A DNA stretch of 64,000 nt from Pelomonas caseinilytica (lineage in GTDB: Bacteria; Pseudomonadota; Gammaproteobacteria; Burkholderiales; Burkholderiaceae_C). Shown here one piece after another: positions 55,904-64,000 of the stretch (position 1 is its first letter; every line of letters starts with the position of its first letter). The notes below the pieces were generated by a model, which worked only from the letters and a program-made list of their open reading frames with translations, made no database searches and was not told the DNA's origin. The stretch lies in the NCBI RefSeq assembly GCF_021353235.1, contig NZ_JAJTWT010000001.1, positions 772,637 to 836,636 on the forward strand, in the 5' to 3' direction. The position numbers and the translations under genes are program-made.

Positions 55904-56755
55904 ATGCGCCGCCCGAGCACCCTGCAACTCGCGCTCGCGTTCTCGCTCGGCGTGCATGCGGCCCTGCTCAGCCTGCGCATCGCCGCACCCGAGGCCTTCA
56001 ACCGCATCTTCCAGGACACGCCGCTGGAGGTGGTGCTGGTCAACACCCGCTCCAACGAGGCCCCCGCCAAGGCGGCGGCGCTGGCCCAGGCCAATCTCGC
56101 CGGCGGCGGCAACCTCGAGACCGGCCGCGCCACCTCGCCCCTGCCGCCGGCACGGCGCAGCGAGGCGGGCGACGCCGCCGAAGTGCAGCATTCGCAGATC
56201 GCCCAGCTGCAGGAACAGCAGCAGCAACTGCTGACCCAGGTGAGGCGCGAACTCGCCCTGCTGCCACCGCCCGACCCGCGCCGCGAGAAGACCGACCCCA
56301 ACGAGCGCGCCCAGGCCGAGAAGCGCCGCCAGCTCGTCGACCTGCTCGCCGAGATCGAGAAGCGCGTCAACGAGGAAAGCGCGCGCCCGCGCAAGCGCTA
56401 CATCAGCCCTGCGACGCGCGAGGTCGTCTATGCCCAGTACTACGATGGCCTGCGCCGGCGCATCGAGGAGCGCGGCACGCGCGACTTTCCGGAGTACCGC
56501 GGCAAGAAGCTCTACGGCGAGCTGACCATGAACATCCACATCGACCACAAGGGCCGCGTCATCGAGACGGAGATCGTGGCGCCCAGCGGCAATGCGACGC
56601 TGGACCGCCGCGCCGTCGCCATCGTGCAGGCGGCCTCGCCCTTCGGCAACTTCAGCGCGGAGATGCTGCGCGGCGCCGAGGTGCTGGTCGTCACGTCCCG
56701 CTTCCGCTTCACGCGCGACGAGGGCCTGGAGACGACTTTGACGGGACAGCCATGA
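55904..56755 (+). CDS. tonB: energy transducer TonB family protein
   Basis: The 283-aa protein has one N-terminal membrane anchor (LQLALAFSLGVHAALLSLRI), a charged, Gln-rich coiled spacer (about 60-160) and a C-terminal TonB domain with YGELTMNIHIDHKGRVIETEIVAPSGN. It transmits proton-motive energy to outer-membrane receptors. The linker is not the classical Pro-Glu/Pro-Lys repeat. Its stop overlaps the aroE start (ATGA). No exbB/exbD genes are in the window. Confidence 0.88.
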   Translation: MRRPSTLQLALAFSLGVHAALLSLRIAAPEAFNRIFQDTPLEVVLVNTRSNEAPAKAAALAQANLAGGGNLETGRATSPLPPARRSEAGDAAEVQHSQIAQLQEQQQQLLTQVRRELALLPPPDPRREKTDPNERAQAEKRRQLVDLLAEIEKRVNEESARPRKRYISPATREVVYAQYYDGLRRRIEERGTRDFPEYRGKKLYGELTMNIHIDHKGRVIETEIVAPSGNATLDRRAVAIVQAASPFGNFSAEMLRGAEVLVVTSRFRFTRDEGLETTLTGQP

Positions 56756-57579
56756 CAGATCGTTATGCCGTGGTGGGCAATCCGGTGGAGCACAGCCGCT
56801 CGCCCGCCATCCACGCCATGTTCGCCGAGCAGACGCAGCAGGACCTGGCCTACGAGCGCCTGCTGGCGCCGCTGGACGGATTCGAGGCCGCGCTGCGCGC
56901 CTTTGCCGCCGCCGGCGCCAAGGGCTGCAACATCACCGTGCCCTTCAAGTTCGAGGCCTTCAGGCTGGCGACCGAGCACACCGAGCGCGCCGCCCGGGCC
57001 TGCGCCGTCAACACGCTGCGCTTCGACGAGGGCGGCTGGGTGGGCGACAACACCGACGGCGCCGGCCTCGTCAACGACATCCAGCGCAACGCCCGCCGCC
57101 CGCTCGAAGGCCGGCAGGTGCTGCTCGTCGGCGCGGGCGGCGCGGCGGCCGGCGTGCTCGGCAGCCTCATCGCCGCGAGGCCCGCGATCGTCACGGTCGT
57201 GAACCGCAGCCTGGACAAGGCCCAGGCCCTGGTGGCCAGCCATGCCGACCTGGGCGTGCCACTGCGGGCCGCCACGCTGGCCGAGGCGCCGGCGGCCCAG
57301 GACGTGGTCGTGAACGCCACCAGCAGCAGCCTGGCCGGCGCCGCCTCGCCGGTGGACGCCCGCGTGCTCAAGCCCGGCACGCTGGCCCTGGACATGATGT
57401 ACGGCCCCAAGGCCCAGGGATTCCTCGACTGGGCCGCCGCCCATGGCGCGGAGCCGCGCGACGGCCTGGGCATGCTGGTGGAGCAGGCGGCCGAGGCCTT
57501 CTTCTTCTGGCGCGGCCTGCGGCCCGACACGGTGCCGGTGCTCAAGGCGCTGAGGTCCGGACTGGAGGGCTCGTCGTGA
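56752..57579 (+). CDS. aroE: shikimate dehydrogenase
   Basis: The 275-aa enzyme has the shikimate-binding NPVEHSRSPAIH, the catalytic lysine K66 in CNITVPFK, the NTDG loop (GDNTDGAGLVND) and the NADP-binding [15 protein letters not shown]. It reduces 3-dehydroshikimate to shikimate. It is coupled to tonB (ATGA) and to mtgA (TGATG). aroQ of the same pathway lies 2 kb downstream. Confidence 0.96.
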   Translation: MTDRYAVVGNPVEHSRSPAIHAMFAEQTQQDLAYERLLAPLDGFEAALRAFAAAGAKGCNITVPFKFEAFRLATEHTERAARACAVNTLRFDEGGWVGDNTDGAGLVNDIQRNARRPLEGRQVLLVGAGGAAAGVLGSLIAARPAIVTVVNRSLDKAQALVASHADLGVPLRAATLAEAPAAQDVVVNATSSSLAGAASPVDARVLKPGTLALDMMYGPKAQGFLDWAAAHGAEPRDGLGMLVEQAAEAFFFWRGLRPDTVPVLKALRSGLEGSS

Positions 57580-58292
57580 TGCGCCATGCCGCTCGCCTGC
57601 TCGGCGTGCTGGCGCTGGCGCTGCTGTGCCTGCAGCTGTGGTTCGCCGGCCGCATCCTGCTGATGCGCTGGGTCGCGCCGCAGTCCACCAGCTTCCAGCG
57701 CAGCGAGGCCCTGCGCCTGCTGACCGAAAAGCACCAGTTGGCGTGGGCGCAGCAGTGGGTCGACGATGCCCAGCTGCCCGCCACGCTCAAGCGTGCCGTC
57801 ATCTCGAGCGAGGACGACGGCTTCGCCCAGCATGGCGGCGTCGACTGGGACGCCCTCAAGGGCGCCTGGAAGAAGAACGAGAAGGCCCAGGCGCGTGCCG
57901 AGGCCCGGGGCCGCACGACCGCCAAGGTGATCGGCGGGTCGACGATCACCCAGCAACTGGCCAAGAACCTCTTTCTCTCCGGTGAACGCACCCTGCTGCG
58001 CAAGGGCCAGGAGCTGGTCATCACGCTGATGCTCGAAGGCCTGCTCGACAAGCGCCGCATCCTGGAGATCTATCTCAACAGCGTCGAGTGGGGCGAAGGC
58101 CTGTTCGGCGCCCAGGCGGCGGCGCGCCACTACTTCCACATGGATGCCGCGCGCCTGGGGCCTTTCGAGGCCGCGCGCCTGGCGGTGATGCTGCCGGCGC
58201 CCAAGCGCTTCGAGCGCCAGCCCGGATCACCCTACGTCCTCGGCCGGGCCGGGATCATCACCGGCCGCATGGGCGGCGCCCAGATTCCATGA
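57579..58292 (+). CDS. mtgA: monofunctional peptidoglycan glycosyltransferase
   Basis: The 237-aa GT51 enzyme has one N-terminal TM helix (LLGVLALALLCLQLWFAGRI), the catalytic Glu in VISSEDDGFAQHGGVDW, and the block KVIGGSTITQQLAKNLFLSGERT with RKGQELVITLMLE. It polymerises lipid II without a transpeptidase domain. The ATG at 57579 overlaps the aroE stop; the GTG at 57576 is a less likely start. Confidence 0.95.
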   Translation: MRHAARLLGVLALALLCLQLWFAGRILLMRWVAPQSTSFQRSEALRLLTEKHQLAWAQQWVDDAQLPATLKRAVISSEDDGFAQHGGVDWDALKGAWKKNEKAQARAEARGRTTAKVIGGSTITQQLAKNLFLSGERTLLRKGQELVITLMLEGLLDKRRILEIYLNSVEWGEGLFGAQAAARHYFHMDAARLGPFEAARLAVMLPAPKRFERQPGSPYVLGRAGIITGRMGGAQIP

Positions 58293-58299
58293 GCCGCCC

Positions 58300-58883
58300 A
58301 TGAGCGACACCGAAGAAATCGCCGCCGCCGCCGCGCGCCTCATCGTCGAGGAGGGCATGGACTGGGGCCCCGCCAAGCAGCGCGCGGCCCGCGACCTGGG
58401 CCTGCCGCGTTCGGCCGGCCTGCCGGGCAACGACGAGGTCGAGGAGGCCGTGCGCGAGCACATCGCCATCTTCCACGCCGACACCCAGCCGGCGGAGCTG
58501 CGCGCGCTGCGCGAGCTGGCCGCGCAGTGGATGCGCCGGCTGGCCGAGTTCCGCCCCCACCTGACCGGGGCCGTCTGGCGAGGCACGGCCACCCGCCTGT
58601 CCAACGTCCACCTCCAGCTCTACTGCGACGACGGCAAGGCGGCCGAGATCGAGCTGCTCAACCGCGGGCTGAGCTTCGACGTGGCCGAGACCAGCGGCCC
58701 CCGCGGCCGGGCTGCCGACATGCTGGTGCTGGACGTGCCCTGCCCGGCGCTGCAGGAGCGGGTGACGCTGTGCCTGACCGTCCTGGACTTCGACGACCTG
58801 CGGGGCGCCCTCAAGCCCGACGCCCGGGGCCTGACCGAACGCGGCGACCTCGCCGCGCTGCAGAAACTGCTGGACACCTCCGA

Positions 58884-58887
<4 letters not shown>
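58300..58887 (+). CDS. conserved hypothetical protein
   Basis: The 195-aa protein has no signal peptide or membrane segment. The N-terminal half is helical (EEIAAAAARLIVEEGMDWGPAKQRAARDLG), the C-terminal half alternates short strands (VWRGTATRLSNVHLQLYCDDGKAAEIELLN), resembling a small alpha/beta domain. Similar proteins next to mtgA and a thioredoxin gene occur in Burkholderiales under vague names, sometimes nucleotidyltransferase or ligase, which the sequence does not justify. It is coupled to the next gene by ATGA. Confidence 0.75.
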
Positions 58888-59405
<518 letters not shown>

Positions 59406-59427
59406 GCCGAGGGCGGCTGACCTGAGA

Positions 59428-59449
59428 ATTTCCCCAAGTAGCGGGAAAT
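59428..59449. promoter_or_regulatory. inverted repeat upstream of aroQ-accBC
   Basis: Arms ATTTCCC (59428-59434) and GGGAAAT (59443-59449) are perfect and separated by 8 bases. They lie in the AT-richer 130-base leader before aroQ that presumably holds the promoter of the aroQ-accB-accC genes. Whether a regulator binds is unknown. Confidence 0.35.
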
Positions 59450-59535
59450 CGGCGCCAAAACGCGTAAAGTTCGCCCTTCCTCAATTTAGTGGTGGCTCTC
59501 TAGACCTCCGGGAACGGCAGGCCGCCACGTGTTTG

Positions 59536-59982
59536 ATGCAAGTTCTCGTCCTGCATGGCCCCAACCTCAACCTGCTCGGCACCCGCGAGCCCGAGGTCTA
59601 CGGCGCGCAGACCCTGGCAGAGATCGACGCCGAACTCGGCGCGATCGCCGCTGATGCGGGCGCCAAGCTGCTGACCTTCCAGAGCAACCACGAAGGCGCT
59701 CTCGTCGACCGCATCCAGGCGGCCAGGACCGACGGCACGGGCTTCATCGTCATCAACCCGGCCGCCTACACCCACACCAGCGTCGCCGTCCGCGACGCGC
59801 TGGCCGGGGTCGCCCTGCCCTTCATCGAAGTCCACCTGTCCAACATCCACCGCCGCGAGCCCTTCCGCCACCACAGCTATCTGAGCGACCTGGCGGTCGG
59901 CGTCATCTGCGGACTCGGCGCCAACGGCTACCGCCTGGCCCTGCATCACGCTCTCCAATCGTTGGGAGCCGCCCGCGCCTGA
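59536..59982 (+). CDS. aroQ: type II 3-dehydroquinate dehydratase
   Basis: The 148-aa enzyme has the type II motifs [19 protein letters not shown] (catalytic Y22), [28 protein letters not shown] and [17 protein letters not shown]. It converts 3-dehydroquinate to 3-dehydroshikimate. It lies directly before accB, a conserved order in many proteobacteria that pairs the first dedicated shikimate steps with fatty-acid synthesis. Confidence 0.97.
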   Translation: MQVLVLHGPNLNLLGTREPEVYGAQTLAEIDAELGAIAADAGAKLLTFQSNHEGALVDRIQAARTDGTGFIVINPAAYTHTSVAVRDALAGVALPFIEVHLSNIHRREPFRHHSYLSDLAVGVICGLGANGYRLALHHALQSLGAARA

Positions 59983-60031
59983 TTGGCGGGGCCTCCTTTT
60001 GCCTACAACTACATCCCCGTCCGGAGCCAAG

Positions 60032-60499
60032 ATGGACCTGCGCAAGCTCAAAACCCTGATCGACCTGGTCTCGGAATCGAATATTTCCGAGCTGGAAATC
60101 ACCGAGGCCGACGGCAAGGTCCGCATCGTCAAGTCCGACCCGGCCGCCGCGGTGGCCATGCAGCCGGTCTACGCAGCCGCACCGGCGGCGCCCGTCGTCG
60201 CGACCGCGCCGGCCGTCGCCGCGGCCGCTGCCCCGGCCGCGCCGGCCGCCGCGCCCGCGGAGACCGGCCACGTCGTCAAGTCGCCCATGGTCGGCACCTT
60301 CTATCGCGCCTCCAGCCCGAACGCCAAGCCCTTCGCCGAGGTCGGCCAGACCGTCAAGGAAGGCGAGGCCATCTGCATCATCGAGGCGATGAAGATCATG
60401 AACGAGATCGAGGCCGACAAGAGCGGCACCATCACCAAGATCCTGGCCGAGAACGGCCAGGCCGTCGAATTCGGCCAGCCGCTGTTCGTCATCGAGTGA
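60032..60499 (+). CDS. accB: biotin carboxyl carrier protein of acetyl-CoA carboxylase
   Basis: The 155-aa protein has an N-terminal helical domain ([22 protein letters not shown]), an Ala/Pro-rich flexible linker (about 45-80) and a C-terminal biotinyl domain with EAMKIMNE, biotinylated at K121. It carries CO2 between AccC and the carboxyltransferase. The ATG at 60032 follows CCGGAG and gives the standard N-terminus; an upstream in-frame ATG at 59999 is not needed. Confidence 0.97.
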   Translation: MDLRKLKTLIDLVSESNISELEITEADGKVRIVKSDPAAAVAMQPVYAAAPAAPVVATAPAVAAAAAPAAPAAAPAETGHVVKSPMVGTFYRASSPNAKPFAEVGQTVKEGEAICIIEAMKIMNEIEADKSGTITKILAENGQAVEFGQPLFVIE

Positions 60500-60520
60500 G
60501 GCGACTCGAGCCGAGTGACC

Positions 60521-61870
<1,350 letters not shown>

Positions 61871-61879
61871 CCACCCCTA

Positions 61880-61906
61880 CCGGCTCGCGCCGGCCCCTCA
61901 AGGGGC
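61880..61906. repeat. two small palindromes between accC and prmA
   Basis: CCGGCTCGCGCCGG (61880-61893) and the perfect GCCCCTCAAGGGGC (61893-61906) lie side by side in the 92-base gap. No T-tract follows. They may attenuate transcription or mark a transcript end between accC and prmA. Confidence 0.5.
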
Positions 61907-61962
61907 GCTGCTAGCGGCCTGGCAAAGCCAGTTCCGCAGCAGCTGCTGGGACAATACAGGGT

Positions 61963-62859
61963 ATGAGCCACCTTTTTGAACTTGCGCTGGTCTGCCGCGA
62001 GGCCGACGTCGAGACCGTCAGCGACGCCCTGATGGAGATCGACGCCCTGGCCGTGTCGGTCGAGGACGCCGATGCCGACACCGAGGCCGAGCGCGCCCTG
62101 TTCGGCGAGCCCGGCATGCCGGCTCCCAAGCCAGGCTGGGAACGCTCAGTCGTGAAGGCCCTGTTCCCGAGCGAACCGGAGGCCACCGAAGCGGCGACGC
62201 TGATCCTGGCCCAGGACTGGGCCGCAGACGTGCACGTGCAGGCCATCCAGGCCGTACCCGAGCAGGACTGGGTGCGCTTGACGCAGAGCCAGTTCGCGCC
62301 CGTCGAGATCACGCCGGAGTTCTGGATCGTGCCGAGCTGGCACGAGGCACCGCCGCAGGCGCAACGCGTCATGCGCCTGGACCCGGGCCTCGCCTTCGGC
62401 ACCGGCACGCACCCGACGACGCGCATGTGCCTGCGTTGGATCGCCGGCCAGCACCAGGCCTGGCCCCGCGTGCTGGACTACGGCTGCGGCTCCGGCATCC
62501 TCGCCATCGGCGCCGCCCTGCATGGGGCGCGGAGCATCGACGCGGTGGACATCGACCCCGCAGCCATCACCTCGTCGCGCGACAACGCGGCGGCCAACGG
62601 CGTGAGCCTCAACACCGGCCTGCCGGATCTGGCCCAGGGCGAATATCCGCTGGTGATCGCCAACATCCTGGCCACGCCGCTGAAGCTGCTCGCGCCGCTG
62701 CTGTGCGCCCACGTCGCGCCTGGCGGCCATCTCATCCTGGCCGGCATCCTGTCGCGGCAGGCCGACGAACTCAAGGCCGCCTACGCGCCCTGGCTGGCGC
62801 TCGAGGTCAGCGACGAAGAGGACGGCTGGATCCTCATGACGGCCCAACGCCCGGCATGA
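61963..62859 (+). CDS. prmA: ribosomal protein L11 methyltransferase
   Basis: The 298-aa methyltransferase has an N-terminal substrate-recognition domain (about 1-110) and a C-terminal SAM domain with DPGLAFGTGTHPTTRMCLRW, VLDYGCGSGILAIGAA and VIANILATPL. PrmA trimethylates lysines and the N-terminus of ribosomal protein L11. Its stop overlaps the DUF3426 gene start (ATGA), so the two are coupled. Confidence 0.96.
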   Translation: MSHLFELALVCREADVETVSDALMEIDALAVSVEDADADTEAERALFGEPGMPAPKPGWERSVVKALFPSEPEATEAATLILAQDWAADVHVQAIQAVPEQDWVRLTQSQFAPVEITPEFWIVPSWHEAPPQAQRVMRLDPGLAFGTGTHPTTRMCLRWIAGQHQAWPRVLDYGCGSGILAIGAALHGARSIDAVDIDPAAITSSRDNAAANGVSLNTGLPDLAQGEYPLVIANILATPLKLLAPLLCAHVAPGGHLILAGILSRQADELKAAYAPWLALEVSDEEDGWILMTAQRPA

Positions 62860-63833
62860 GCCTCGCCACGCGCTGCACCGCCTGCGGCACGATCTTCCGG
62901 ATCGTCGAGGACCAGCTGCGAGTGTCCGACGGCTGGGTGCGCTGCGGCCGTTGCGCCGAAATCTTCGATGCGAGGGAACTGCTCTTCGACATCGAGCGCG
63001 ATGCACCGCCACCATGGCCGGCCGCCTTCACGCCACCGGCCGCGGTGGAGCCCCCTCCGCCACCGCCGCCACCACCGCCGCCCCCTCCTCCACCGCCGCC
63101 GCCGGTGTTCGAGCCGACGTGGATGCCCCCACCGGAACCCGAGACCGAGCCGCAGGCCGACGCGCTGCCGACCGGATGGCCCGGCACGGAACTCGCGCGG
63201 CAGGAGCCGCGCTGGGTCGACGAAGCGCGCGCCGAACCGCTCCGTCAGCAGGAACCGCCCGCACCCGATCTGCCCGCCGCGGGCTTTGCCGCTGAACCGG
63301 CCATGCCCGGCCCCGACGTGGTGGTGCCCGACTTCATGCGGCGCGCCGAAAGCTCGGCGCGCTGGAAGCGGCCGGGCGTGCGCGTCGCGCTCGGCGTGGT
63401 CTCGGCCCTGCTGCTCCTGCTGCTGGCCCTGCAGGTGACGCTGCACTTCCGCGACGCCCTCGCGGCCCAGCATCCGCCGCTGCGCTCGGCGCTGCAGTCA
63501 CTGTGCAGCGCCGTGGGCTGCGAGATCAGGCCGTGGCGGCGCATCGAGGCGTTGAGCATCGAGTCCACTTCGCTCAGTCCGGTCGGCAGCAGCGGCTACA
63601 AGCTCAACCTCTCGTTGCGCAACAAGACCAGCGTCGACGTCGCGGCCCCGTCGGTGGAACTCAGCCTGACGGACGCCAGCGGGGCGCCCTTCTCGCGCCG
63701 CGTGATCGCGCCCGAGGTCCTGAGCCCGGCCCTGAAGCAGGTCAATGCGGACACCGAGCAGGCCCTGAGCTTCAGCTTCACGACGGGCGGCCAGCGCGTC
63801 AGCGGCTACAGCGTCAACATCTTCTATCCCTGA
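62856..63833 (+). CDS. zinc-ribbon and DUF3426 membrane protein with polyproline tract
   Basis: The 325-aa protein has an N-terminal zinc ribbon (TRCTACGTIFRI...VRCGRCAEIFDA, the MJ0042 type with two CxxC pairs), a run of 18 consecutive prolines at about residues 66-83, an acidic and Pro-rich disordered region, a single TM helix (VRVALGVVSALLLLLLALQV) and a DUF3426 domain with SLCSAVGCEI and LSLRNKTSVDVAAPSVELSL. The zinc ribbon should face the cytoplasm and DUF3426 the periplasm. The function is unknown. It is regularly found after prmA in betaproteobacteria. The proline run will stall ribosomes without EF-P. Confidence 0.88.
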   Translation: MSLATRCTACGTIFRIVEDQLRVSDGWVRCGRCAEIFDARELLFDIERDAPPPWPAAFTPPAAVEPPPPPPPPPPPPPPPPPPVFEPTWMPPPEPETEPQADALPTGWPGTELARQEPRWVDEARAEPLRQQEPPAPDLPAAGFAAEPAMPGPDVVVPDFMRRAESSARWKRPGVRVALGVVSALLLLLLALQVTLHFRDALAAQHPPLRSALQSLCSAVGCEIRPWRRIEALSIESTSLSPVGSSGYKLNLSLRNKTSVDVAAPSVELSLTDASGAPFSRRVIAPEVLSPALKQVNADTEQALSFSFTTGGQRVSGYSVNIFYP

Positions 63834-63877
63834 GCGCGGTCGCGGCCCGGCCGCCGGGCGAGGCACAAATCGGCATA

Positions 63878-63942
63878 GGGGACCTCCATCTCAGGAGGCG
63901 CCCCTGCCACACCACCTGGCATGCGGGTCCGCACCAGGCGGT
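63878..63942 (-). other. structured element at right edge, possible end of a group II intron or similar retroelement
   Basis: Two strong hairpins follow each other: 63911-63942, read on the minus strand as ACCGCCTGG-TGCGG/CGCA-CCAGGTGGT, and 63878-63904 (GGGG..CCTCC / GGAGG.CCCC). They are followed by TATGCCGAT on the minus strand. The arrangement (GTGCGGACCCGCATGCC, GGTGGTGTGG, G-rich stem, then a TATxCCGAT end) resembles, from memory, sequences near the 3' part of bacterial group II introns. The element continues beyond the window, so this is unproven. Confidence 0.35.
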
Positions 63943-64000
63943 TCGAGCGCTTGAGGTCAGGAGAGTCGGGGCAGGCCCAGTCGGTCGAACCAAGCAACAG

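Noticed and set aside
63824..64000. Minus-strand open frame of 58 codons reaching the window edge
   Set aside because: It overlaps the DUF3426 stop, runs through two strong hairpins and shows no domain; the hairpin interpretation is better supported, though a real C-terminus cannot be fully excluded.

Overview
This is a high-GC chromosomal window whose gene content and order point to a betaproteobacterium of the Burkholderiales, most likely in or near the Roseateles / Mitsuaria / Rubrivivax group. The assignment rests on the aroQ-accB-accC-prmA-DUF3426 run, the RNB ribonuclease-tonB-aroE-mtgA run, Bug-type periplasmic binding proteins and a Pseudomonas/Burkholderiales-type hut cluster. It is inferred from gene content, not from rRNA. 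About 60 protein genes are packed densely. No gene-free gap exceeds 300 bases, and I saw no rRNA, tRNA, CRISPR array, insertion sequence or prophage.

Region 1 (1-16.4 kb) is a plant-polysaccharide and sugar-acid catabolic island. A GH115 alpha-glucuronidase (cut by the window edge) diverges from a GH43 beta-xylosidase, with a LacI-type operator resembling the Xanthomonas xyl-box between them. An IlvD/Edd pentonate dehydratase, an RraA/HMG-aldolase-like protein and a ROK regulator follow. Next is a complete D-glucarate/D-galactarate route. GarD and GudD both yield 5-dehydro-4-deoxyglucarate, KdgD converts it to alpha-ketoglutarate semialdehyde, and a semialdehyde dehydrogenase makes 2-oxoglutarate. 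A GudP-like symporter and a Bug binding protein supply uptake, and a FadR/GntR-type regulator has palindromic sites at both likely target promoters. Xylan side-chain removal and uronate-derived aldarate oxidation thus sit side by side.

Region 2 (16.4-31.8 kb) is mixed housekeeping: a lipoprotein phosphoesterase, the CtpA protease, a divergent MFS/LysR pair, a MoeB/ThiF adenylyltransferase, a LOG-like protein, arginase, a CpdA-like phosphodiesterase, a TonB-dependent receptor, a truncated haemoglobin, a DUF429 protein and a TPR-GGDEF diguanylate cyclase.

Region 3 (31.8-45.3 kb) holds two chemoreceptors, a Rhizobium-type asparaginase, a Ser/Thr/Asn-rich lipoprotein and a complete divergent histidine-utilisation cluster (hutCDIGF and hutUH) with a HutC operator at 42.06 kb.

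Region 4 (45.3-53.1 kb) holds an esterase, a translationally coupled clsB-EEP-nudB set, a CsgG-like lipoprotein, a hotdog thioesterase and a large HExxH metalloprotease with its own terminator. Region 5 (53.2-64 kb) is conserved core: yqiA, RNB ribonuclease, tonB, aroE, mtgA, a conserved hypothetical, a TlpA-like thioredoxin, aroQ, accB, accC, prmA and a DUF3426 protein with an 18-proline run.

Scattered through the first 25 kb are four hairpin elements built from CACAGAGR heptamer/octamer units with unrelated loops (REPIN-like), always between genes. I saw no new defence or mobile system. The best candidates for a second look are these repeats, the RraA-like protein with an altered metal-site residue, the aldarate regulon operators, the xyl-box-like site, three perfect 15-bp tandem repeats in front of the asparaginase gene, and a structured element at the right edge.
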